A DNA stretch of 64,000 nt, taken from contig JACATO010001093.1 of the NCBI GenBank assembly GCA_018389105.1, positions 124,001 to 188,000 of the forward strand, given 5' to 3'. Source of the stretch: Nautilus pompilius (Eukaryota > Mollusca > Cephalopoda > Nautilida > Nautilidae). The notes under the pieces are model-generated. The model did not search any database and had not been told where the DNA came from. It saw only the letters and a list, made by a program, of their open reading frames with translations. Below, in pieces: positions 50,201 through 62,600 of the stretch (position 1 is its first letter; every line of letters starts with the position of its first letter). A program made the position numbers and the translations under genes.

Positions 50201-53200
50201 AGGATCAGTGTTGGGGGAAAACACTTGAAAGCCATTGGTTTCTCATCTAGACAATGTCTGAGTGAGAGGGAATTAAGGTGGCTGTTGTTTAGAAGTTCAT
50301 AAAGTGCCTAGCTAAGCCAATGGATGGTGGAGGATTAGTCCCCTACTCCCTGCTAGGCTCACTATTCAGAGGGCCCCATGAATGATGGTCTGAAATTCAT
50401 TGAATGATAGCACACTGCTGAGGAGTCCATAAGAAGCGCCTGAAGTATATTCGAAAGTTATGTTAATAATGTGTTGAGATTTAATGGAATGATAACTAAG
50501 CATTCCCATTTAATTAATTTTATTTTCTGTTCATTTTTAGCAAACACATTTTCAAGCAGTGTACATTTTTAAAAAAATTAAGATCATTTTTAATATTTAG
50601 ATTTATATAAAGTATATATATATATAAACATACTTTGTTATATTTTGCTTTATGATTATTTATGTAATGGTGATCCTACTAGGAATGAAATATTAACATT
50701 TTTAAAAATAGTGAATAAGTAGATTTTACTTTTTGTACTGTATAGTTGTTTCTATGATGTATATTTAAATACATCAATGGGGACAACTTTTGGTAGGTAA
50801 TTGATTTGTGATTAAAAGAAATTTGATGCTGACTATGATGTGTTTGAATAAGACTATAGGTTAAATGATTTCTGGTTACTATAGTGAGAGGGAAACAAGA
50901 AAAACCAGAGACAGTGCTGTAATAATCATGAGTAAGCTGATGCTGTCTATGATGTATCTGTGAAAATATGCTTAAAGTTTTCTGGTTGTTACAGTGTAGA
51001 TAGAGAGACAAAATAACTAGAGACAACATTGTGATGATCTGTCTTAAACTCTTTTAAATGTGATTCAAGTGTTTACGATGAGAATGTTATAATGTTAGTG
51101 GATTCATCTGCCATCTTGCAGATGGTGATGACAAACTTATTGCAAACTCTGCACAGTGTACAACTCTGTTTCATTTTCATCTGTAATACCAAAACTTTTG
51201 CAAGGCAGTTTTAGCTGAAAGTGTGGCAAGGCTGTCAAATTTTCTATTTGCAGTTTAATGTTGCTGTATTTCTCTGCAATGTAGTGAGTAGGTAAACATT
51301 AGGTGCACTCACCTCAAGTGCTTTTTAAAATTTCTGTTGTTTACTGTGTGTTTTTGTTCCTTACTTTTACTGCAGACAATTCTGTATACATATCCTGTTA
51401 ATTTAGGTGCGAATTTGGAGGGAACTGTGAATGTGTTTGCAATGCACTTTTGAACTTTGGAGAAGAATGCAACAGAGCTGGCGTGTATCATAAATGGAGA
51501 CATCAGCGTCTTTGCCGTAAGTGTGTGTGTGTATATATATATATATACATACATTGTTTTTCTTAGAATAGTAAAATATGGTTTGCATTATCTACTTAAT
51601 TCTGAATAGTTTTAGTGTGTAAGATAAAAAAAAACAAAAACATGTAGCCATTGCAAATAACTGGATCCACTTGTTCACATTTCTACAACACTTGGTTTTC
51701 CTGAAATAACAAGAATTTATTGGAAGATAAATATGCTTACTGTATTTTCTGTTTTATTTATTTTACATTTTTTTATTTATTTATAAAATAATTCAGATTC
51801 CATTCAATATTTATTGTAAGAGAGTGCAAATTGAGTTTGTTACATGTTCTGATATGTGTATGCTCTGTTGTCCTAGTTACCACACTGAGTCACACAATCT
51901 AGTTTATTCATTAGAAAGATGCTGGAAACCATTTTTATTATAGTTTTTTGTTTACTTTTTAAATATCAAGTTAAGGTGACTCTAGCCAATAAATAGTTAT
52001 TATTACTCCCAAGTGACTGTAGATAACTGTAAAAAAAAATTTTTTCTGTTCACATCCTGAAAAGCCTTTATTATTTTTGAAAACATTTCTAAACGATATA
52101 CTTTAGAAAGAGAAGGAACCAGAGATAATACTGTGACGCTAATAAGTCATTCTCAAGCTGTCCATGATGTCTCTGACTAAGATAGGCTAAAAGCTTTCTG
52201 ATTACCATAGTATATACAGCGAGAGAGGGAGGGGGAGGGAGAGAGAGAGAGCATTAGTGGAGACAATATATGTTAATTAAAAGAAATCTGATGCTGACTA
52301 TGACATTTCTGATTGAGACCCTAGGCTAGATAATTTCTGGTTATCATAATGAGAGAGAGAGAGTAACTGGAGACAATACTGTGATATTGCTAGGAAAACT
52401 GATATTGCCTGTGATGTATCTATGACAATAGGTTGGTATAGTTTAAACCAGGGAGACAGAATAACTAGACATAATACTCTGAATTTTCCAAGAAATCTGT
52501 TACCTCTTAATTTCTTAGCTTTATAATAGGTTTGTTACAATGTGTTTCTTTCAGGAACAAGTTAGTATGCTCTGCTGATTTCATATACAGGGTGCGGCAA
52601 AATGATCTGACACATTTGTATTTTTAATAAAAGCCAAAGAGAGTAAAGAATGAAAAATTTGTTTTTATTTTTGAAATGTACATAGAATGCCATTTTGTTT
52701 CATTTGTCGTGGAGACTGTTGAACTGAACCTCTTACCGCTGCCACATTTTCCGGAGTTCTGGCAGTCCGAGGTCGGCTGGTTGATTTTCGTTTTAATGCT
52801 GATCCACTAGCTCTAAAGTTGGTAACCCATAACAAAATCGTGTTTCGATTAGGTACGGGATCATGTCTACCAAGCCTGAAGTGTACACGGAATGCTCTTT
52901 GTGTTGCAATTACAGATTCGTTGTTTTTGATAAAGGTTTCCACGATGAAAGCGCGATGTTCGCCCGTCCAATTCATGTCGGCAACTGAAAATGAAATGAA
53001 ACAAAATGTCAACAATGCATCAATTGGAACAAAATGGCATTCTATGTACATTTTGAAAATAAAAACACATTTTTCATTCTTTAGTCTCTTTGGCTTTTAT
53101 TAAAAATACAAATGTGTCAGATCATTTTGCTGCACCCTGTACTTTAATGCAAGAGTATTTGTTTTCTTATAAAATAATTAAATATGTAGAAAATTTTGTC

Positions 53201-53772
53201 TCTCTTTCTTTTTTTCTAGCAATTCAATGTGAAAATTACTTTAGATATTCAGCTTGTGGCCCAGTTTGTCCAGAAACTTGCAAATCATTGGGAACACATT
53301 CAAAATCCTGCGAAACTGTGTCCTGTATGGAAGGATGCTTCTGTCCATCCTCTTATGTGCAAGAAAGTAAGTGGTGCTAATTAACTGCACTATAGTAATA
53401 ATAATATTAAAATAATTTGTTAGTGTTTTTATTGAATGAATCGTGGCAGTGAAGATCATATCTAGAATGTGTATTTCTGGTAGTTGATGCAGTTAGTCTG
53501 ATAAATTTGACTTTGTGAACTCCCATATGGAGAATTTCTCTACAAACAGATTTGTCTAATTCTTTATCTGACATCCGCGGTTACCCAAGATTTGGTTATA
53601 AAAATTAACTTCCACCTATTTTTTGCTGTTTAACTGAGACAGATGACCATCGTCCTTAATCTTTTCCCCTATCACCTTATAATTAATAAGTTGTAAAACG
53701 CGCTGATAATCAACCTACACTTCGGTTACTATCATTCCCTGCTACCATCTTTAGGATTTTTCCCTGAAAATG

Positions 53773-53827
<55 letters not shown>

Positions 53828-56800
53828 ATGAGCAGTTTGACAGTGGCTGGTCTTGAATCCACATGATCTGCTGTTTACTAATTTGCCTTGTTGACTGCTT
53901 AACTCACTGAGCCATAGACCTACATGATTTTGCCTCAGCAATAGTTTAAAACCAAAACAAAAGGAACTGTTTTTTTTTTTTTTTCTTCGCTTACTGTTAG
54001 TTTTTCCTTTAATGTATACTCTCCCAGTTACAGGAGGTTGTTGACTCCTCTCTTTGTTGCATGATTAGGGATCAAAGTGTCCAAGTGTGGGGGGGGGAGG
54101 TGAGAATAAGCAAATGTCGGTACCCTTTATTTACAGACGTGGAAGGAAACTGAAGTGCACGGAGAAATCCACATAAGCCTTCTGGTGAAGAAGAGCAAGA
54201 AGAAACCATGGTATGGCAAATTCAGTCAGTCTGGGCCAGGATTCGAACCCCAGCAGTCCACAGCCACCTATGTACATTAATCTAGCTGTAGTACACATCT
54301 TGATGAAAGAAACATTTTTTTGGTGTAATGGGTGAAGTCACCCTGATGCCAAAAATTAGAATTAACTTAATTATACACATCTCTTGAAAATATAATTTAT
54401 GGAAAACATATAGGAAATGAAACGTTTTTGTGTTTTCTTCTAATGTATTATTGTTTTTTTTTTCTTTTAGATCACAAGTGCATACCCATCTCAGAGTGTC
54501 CGTGTGAATATAAAAATCATAAGTACCCTTCTGGAACTAAAATGAAAATCAACTGCCTGAACTGGTAGGTACTTTGGAGGATAATCCAGTTTATCTGGTA
54601 CGCACATACAGGATAACCTTGAAGTGTGCACCGACTACAAATTAAAACTGTTTTTTTTTACCTTAATATTCTACAGCAAGCTGCCGTTGATGTTGGGGTT
54701 ATTCGTTTCCATGGGTTACATAAAGATGAGATCTTAATGCTCCCCTGCCTAATGTTATTTTAGAACACTTTGGAGAGTTACATACATCCACAAGATGGGC
54801 AGATAAAATCTTTATAAATTAAAAAAAATATAAGAAAAACACGTGAAGATTTAAAAAGTTTTAGCTTTTGCTTTATCTGTTGGTTTTGAAACTTTTCTTT
54901 CTCAAAGTTGCTAATAAAAGATTATATTCCTAGTAGAAATTGTTAGTTCAGTTTAGTTTAGTTATTTTACTTCTTTATTAATTAAAAAATATCAGATGGT
55001 CTGGGGGGGGTGAGGTGGCTTTGATTTTTAAAAAGTTAATGTCAAGTAGGTAAATCTACGCACTAATGTGTATTTAGATACAAAACTAATTCTTTTTTCC
55101 CTACTGACGGATACAGGTTCTGCCATAATGGTAATAACAATTATTTAACATCAAAAGTAACCCTGAAAGGCTTATTTCTTTCGCCATGTGTAATATTAAG
55201 ACGTGAACAGCTGAGCGACAACAGTCTGAAGTGATGAAAAGAAAAGCTGCTTGGCAAACTCACGCCGACTATATTGTCGGCGTAGCCACCCACCACCAAC
55301 AGCGGCAGTTAATGTTTAAAAAAGGGTCTTGCCAACCTCGGTGTTGTCAGCATGTTTAACTTTACGTCATGGGTGGCACTTATTTTAGACTCTTGACTCG
55401 GGGAAAGAAGAGAGACACACGACGATAATAGGAACTTGGGCATTGGTTGGCCGTAGCAGTGAGGATGAGGGAAAAAAAAGAGAGTATCTGTGGCTGCGGC
55501 TATTTATTTATCTTGGAAAAGCAGGCAGACTTTAAACAGTAGAATGTGTGTCAAAATTACTGGTCCATAACAAAAGTGAAGGGTGACGGGAAATAAATAG
55601 ATGTCTGCATGGAGCATGCCCCCATCAAGCCCTTTATTTATTTGATAAATGGGATTGCAAGACAACAAGCCCGCTGTTTTTGGATCTACCCCCTGATTGT
55701 ATATAGTGCATTGTGCTTGGAATGTTGAGTCAGTCAACCCTAATCACGGTGATAAGGTATTTTTTTTTATCAAATGGAAATTTTTTATTAAAACAAAAAA
55801 AGGTGAGTGATGTTTTCGTCGTGGTTGATTGTTAAAGATTTTGTCTTATTTCCACACACCGTATTTTCCCTTATAAATGCACTCAGTTTATTGAGCGATG
55901 AAGTGTGTGGGTTCATTTATTTATGTAACCAATCACATGTGTCTGTAATGCAAACTGAAGAGACCCTTGTCTCGGATTTTCCATAAACTGCTTTCTTTCC
56001 ATGAAAAGTTCTTGCTAAAAGCGTTGGGATAACTTCTAATTTTGCAGCTGCTTAGTGCTGGGCCATATGTAGGCATCTGGATGTGTTGTAGCATTTCATG
56101 ATGGATTTATATTTGTGGGTTTGACTAAAACACAGAATAAGTTGCAGTAAATTAAAATTTAATGCATCATCTAATAGCAGAAGAGAGATGAAGCTAATTT
56201 GGAGAAAGACCTGTCACGTGATTTTTCATCTTTACAATGAGAGCAGGCAAATTAAAATATATTCCCAAAAGCATGTAATCCCAATCATCAGCCACTGATA
56301 CATGCATGTGCCAGTGTCTGCTGCTGGAGTAGATGCGAAAAGATGGAAAGCTAAATGTTGATGGAATGCACTAGACAGAAAGTCATCTGTCCTTTATCTT
56401 GGACGACACATCTAAAGAAACTGAAAGGCCATCTTTACAGGGTATTGCTATCTATCACATTTAATGCCATATAAATATCAACTAAAGATGATTTTATTTG
56501 GTTCTTTGCCATTTATTAAAGTTCAAGTAAAGATGCCTTTGCCTAGTGACAGCACTTTCGTAGTCAACAATCTGCATTATTAATAATGTCAGTCTATTTT
56601 CTGCATGCCTATTATTACTGATTTGTGTTTGGTGGAAGTTAAACAAAGAAACTGGCATCAAAGGTGGATTATTCAGTGGCTGCTTTAGAGCATTTCACAG
56701 CAGTACTCTTAACTGGTTAGGCACAAATCATTGCTTTAAACACTGAGCTAATTCATTGCTTTGCCAAATTGTTTCTTAGCTTATGTTGTGTTATCGACTG

Positions 56801-59586
56801 TCAGAGCAATGTCTGCTGTTCTGCACCATTTCATGTTTTGGGACTTGATTCAGTGATGATCTTAAACATTTGACATTTCTGGAGATAATGTTTTGTTATG
56901 AAAAACAGCTTAATATTATTTTATTTTGCATTAATCAGGATTAGTTCAGGATTAATGAAGAAGGTTGATATGCATACATAACCCTTTTATAATAATTTTC
57001 TCTCCTGTTGTTATTATGTTATATTAGTTTATTGTGGAAAACAATAAATAAAGGCTAAGCCACATTTTGCAGTACCAAGAAATTTTACCCTGTTTGGCAT
57101 TGAATCAATGAGATGCTCCCACATGTGCTCAATTGGATTCATATCAGGTTGTTGAGCTTAACTTTTTCCAGACTGGTCACATAAAAGATTAGCATCAGCT
57201 ATGGGCATCATATCTTAGTATGCCTGTTTTTGAAATGGCAATGTATCTGACAGATGGGATATCTTTAACAAGCACCATTTCTGTCTTTCCACTGTGCCAG
57301 ATTGCACCCATACCATGACACCCCCACCTGCCTAATTGAGGTTGAAGGTTTTGGTTAGGTATTTTCTAAACTTAGCTGTGATGTCCTTTGACCCGACCTT
57401 TCAAAGCATTTTATTCTTATTGATGGAGTGCAGATGACACCAGACTGCTCTTGGCTCATTTCCTCTGCATGGATAACATTAACAAGAGAACCACAACATT
57501 GAGTGTTGATGTGGAAAAAGTAACAGTATTTTATGGTTTCATTGTTGAAGGCCTTCCAGGTAACTTTGTCACACCAGCTACATTTGCCGCAGTGAACTTC
57601 AAAATAATAATATTGGCCACAGATTCACAAGAAACATCAAGATCTCTGGCATTCTGTACTGACTCTACACTGATCAGCTCATAACACACACTTAAGTAAA
57701 TGGAGGCATAATTCTGGATCCACTTGATTTTGGCATGGTGATAGTAGTATACACTGGTTATCCGACCAGCTAAATGTCCAATACATAAATAAATGCATCT
57801 AGAGGATGTAAACTTTGGTCACATACATTCATTCATATGGTTGAAAAATTAACATGGTAGGACACAGTATGTGTGTCAAGGGGAAAGTTTGCAGGAACTT
57901 GGGGGAGTGAGAGGAATCCTTTTTAAATGTTAAAAACACTAGAACATGTATTACTTAAAACTATTAATGCATTAAAAAAATCTCACTGTAAATCCAACTT
58001 GAACATTTTCAAAAGACTTAGTATAATAATGCACAGTCACTTTATAGTGACATATTCCAGTTTGACATGTTTGCTATCAACATCTTTACCAAATTTTGAA
58101 AATACCATGGAGTAATTTAGAAACCAATTAATCTGTATTTAAACTCATTTATAACATATCAGATTATCAGTAAATTCCTGAAGTTATAAAATCCAATTTA
58201 TTATACATTGCTCAAGGTCTCTAGAAAGATAAATTCCACATTGGAATGAGCAGTTGTCAAGACTGATGATTTGTATTAGAGCACACTACTACTAATCTAA
58301 CCCTAACTACTGTGTCACAATGTAGTGAATATTTTTTCTCATCATAAGCAAACAAAAACAATAGTTCACACTGACTCAGGTCAGTGTTTGTACTTACATT
58401 AGCTCATGTGAATTCCTCACAGTATGTTATCCAGTATCCATAATTCTGTTTTTAACTGCATACAATCTGTGATATTTTGTGTTCTAAACTGTTACAAATG
58501 CAGACATAAACAGCTACAAATGTCTTGTATTGTAGGTTGGCGCCACACTTCCAGTGACTCTACGGTAAGTGTGTATGAATTCTGTTCTGGAAAGCATTTT
58601 TAATATTCCGAGACTTCGTTCTCACTGTTCGGACTAATACTGTAGCATTTCTGCTGAATTTAGATGACGACGTCTTTCAGAATCCTATTGTGATTGTTTA
58701 ATGGATAAGAATCTCATTAAATTAGTTTTTGTTTACATGATGATTTAATCAATGGGAAGGTTTATAAGGGAAAATACGGTATTTCTAAGTTTGTATGCTG
58801 CTTCTAACTGACTTATAAGTTGTATGTACATACTCTTAAGGAATACAGATGTATGCAAGAAATAGAAAATATGCTGTATACTTAATGAAAGTGTACTTTA
58901 AAACACGAAACAAGGTGGCTCATTGTTTATTGAGTTGAAACTGTCCAGTTCTAAGAGTGAATGCTTTCATCTGTTGAACTGTTAACTAAACTAAGTTGAC
59001 CTTTTCTGTTAAGTCTATGGTGAATAAATGTATATTCAAAGAAATTTTTGCTCAGCAGTTGTAAATAGATGAAGTCAGGGTGGTTAATCTCTCTCATTAT
59101 CCTTGTAGAAAAAGCTTTTCCTTTTGAATAGTGTCATGCTATCTACACACTTTCAATTTGTATGTTAAAAAATTATATATATACATGAGAGAGAGAGAGG
59201 AGTACTTTTTAGGCACATGGATGTCAGGTGATCTCTAGTCAAATTATATGCTTTTATTATTTTTTTAATTCTGGAAAATAACAAATAACAACATGCGAGT
59301 TAATGAATATCATCTGTGTCTGGGTGAAACCTCAGATGCTTGTCTACAGAAAGCTAATAAATAGTAGGTATTCAACTCCCCACATATTAGTTTATTATTT
59401 TTTTGTGGATTTGTCAGTTTTTTTTTGTTGTTGTTTTTAACTTATTGCTATATATATATTTTTTTCTTCTCTTAATTAATTATTGATAAATACAGAAGAA
59501 TAACTGTAATGTTTAGTGTGGTCCTGCTGAACTTCCTCATCAGGTGGTTTGTGGTTGATCTTTAAACGCTGTGTATTTACTTGGCA

Positions 59587-59626
<40 letters not shown>

Positions 59627-62600
59627 ATTACTAGATGTGCATTTATTTTTATATTTAAGTTTGATAACGTGTCCTTGTTTCCGTCAAATACAACAGAAAC
59701 CAAAACACGTCTTCACATCGCTGATGACAATGAGAGCGATGAAGTTACGGGAGGTTTTGCGAGAGATTTTAAAGAAAGCTTCTGTTTCTTTCAAAATATA
59801 CACAAAACAAAGTAATACAAAAAGTAAGAGTTGTGAAGCTGACTTAAATGTAGATAAATGAAAGAGATAAGGCAACAGACCATAGGTACAGAATAATATA
59901 TTTTTTTAAAAGAAAAATCAAATTTATTCATAGCTTAGGGTAAAAGAATCACAAGAGATGATGGTGTTAAAGGACTAACTTAAATTTTTCAGAATACTCC
60001 AATGGAGCAAGCGGTTTTACCAGAATTCAATTTGAAAAAAAATTATGCTTTCATTTAGTATAATTTTTTTGAGTTATAATTTGACCAATACTTTGTTCTC
60101 TATCCTTTCCTTCCTCAGGGCCCTTTTCTTGCTGCAATCTGTTGCAAAAATAACAACATTGCAAACTGAAACAGGTTTTCTCAGGACCAGACCCTGATAA
60201 TGGTGACAGGGGAGGTCACTGAAATGTAGGCAACAAATTGTTTTTATGCCACAGTTTACGATACAATAACAGTTCTCGTTACCATTGTAAAAAATTACTG
60301 TTTACCTGTATCTGATTGCAGCACATGTGTGGATGCCAAATTTAAATGCTTAAGAGAAAATGGGACTGCAGTCTGCAAACCTAATCAGCGTCAGTGCGAC
60401 AACTTTGATTGCATCAATGAAGTAAACTGGTGTGATCATGTACCTGATTGCATGGATGGATCAGACGAAAAGAACTGCAGTGAGTATTTAATTAGTTTAA
60501 TTACTTTTAGGATTGCTTCCTCCCACCTCCCTGCTTTGTTAGTGGTACTTTGTAATTATATTTTGTATGTATCTAACTTAGGGCTAGAAGAGTCTTTTCA
60601 GCGGAAAGAGATGCGAGGAGCTGAATTTGTGAGTAACCCTGGAGTTTGAACCAAACTGAGAAAAAGCGACTTGAATGATGCCAAGAAAAGGGCGCACTGG
60701 ATTTAAAAAAAAAAAAAAACACCTTTAATTCATCTTTTTTATGGCTGAGATAAATAAAGAACCAGAAGATCATCATTGCCTGGCATTTACGTGACATTTT
60801 GATTTCTTTGTGTCTCTCATCAGTGTTGAATTTTTGTCTGAAATTCAGCTTTGATGGAATCAGCAAAATAATTTTAAAAACTTATAACATGGAAAATGCA
60901 CCATTAAATATTTATCTTTGACTATGCTTGAAATTTAATGTTGATTTGTGATATTTGCCCTTAATCAACACAAGCGGGTTAATCCTTGGTGTAATTCCTG
61001 GGTGGGTGGGTGGGTGTAGAGCATGTCTGTTAACATGGATTTGGCATTCACAGGTGTGAACAAAGAAAAAATCAGTTTCTATTAAAAGTATCCATTCCTG
61101 CCAAAGCTAAGTCACCTGATAGCATCTCGTTCAGTGACAAAACTTCATGCAGCATTGGGCTTAGAAACTGCATTGTGTGAACAGAAGAATCTAACAGTGT
61201 TGCTAAATTACAGGATAAAGTTAGGACAGAATATACAAAGGTCACTGATATTTTACTGTTGCCTGTCAAGACTGAGCCTAAGTTATCATTTGGGGCTGGT
61301 AGCGAAGGTGGATTCTCAAAACCTTTTCTTTTTCTTTTGTCAAAGCACCGTCATGGATCAGTAATTACATATGTGATTGTTTGATTTGTCTTTTATTGCA
61401 GATGTTCAGCATAAACTTTTAAATATTATATAAGATAATGCTTTCACTTTCTTTTTGGCTTCAGCATACACATGTCAACCAAACCAGTATAAGTGCTTGA
61501 AAGGATTATGTATATCAATGGATTATGTTTGTGATGGTTATGCAGACTGCGTGGATTTTGGTGATGATGAGTTCTCATGTAGTAAGTTATAGTTCTATAT
61601 TTCATATTTACCACTATTATTGTTTATTTTGTAATAATTTGTTTATAACACATGTTTGAGTTAACAAAACATGTGGCTAGATAGATACTGAGATAATAAG
61701 GTTGATTATTTTTTTCACCAAGAAATTATTTATCATCTTATATATTTCTAATAAATATCACATATTCATATTTATTTTTTAAAGTTCCTTTTACTGAGAG
61801 TGGTGCGATACACAACAACATTCCATTGGCTTAACTGACTAGCACTTTTCAGAGAGTTTGCGATAATCATTATCATATTTAGACAATCAAAGAAACGTTT
61901 TGTGTACATTGTGATATGATACACATGGGAGACCACTGGGTTAGTTACTGCAGGGTTAAGTTGGTACAGCACCAATAACTCTCAATTAAATGTATAGATG
62001 AGCTATAATTTATGTCAGATGCTCTCACTTGCAGTCATAAGGTCAAATAATATGCATTAATTATGGTCATCTGTATGTTTAGTTAAGAATTACTGGTACT
62101 GTAACAGCTTACTCTTGTAACAAGAATCCCTGGTCTCCTCTATAATTTGTTAATGGAAATTGTCATATAATTACACCAGAGTCGACATGAACACAGTATG
62201 TTTGGAATAAGGTTAACTGGACCTCAGTTACGCACATGTGAAATTTGCATAAAATTGTATGACCCTGCACACAAAACTGTAATTTATCTAAAAGATAATT
62301 TGAAATAAAATGCTAAAAGTATTTGATTTTGTCAGACTCATTCAAATTCTCACCATTCAGCATAAATTTAGGTGAACTTGGTTTTTTCCCCCAGATTTAA
62401 TTGCATTGTGATGGGAAATAAGCATGCTAAGTTAACACACTTTAAATATCAAATGTCTTTTCTAGAATATGTCAGACTTGTGAAACTAAAAACAGACTAA
62501 GTTTGATCTCTTTAAAATTTTTCTTTTGTACTGATCCTATTACACATAACAGTGTAGGTTTTCTGCTTTATAGTAAGTAATAACATTGTAAAAATTAACA

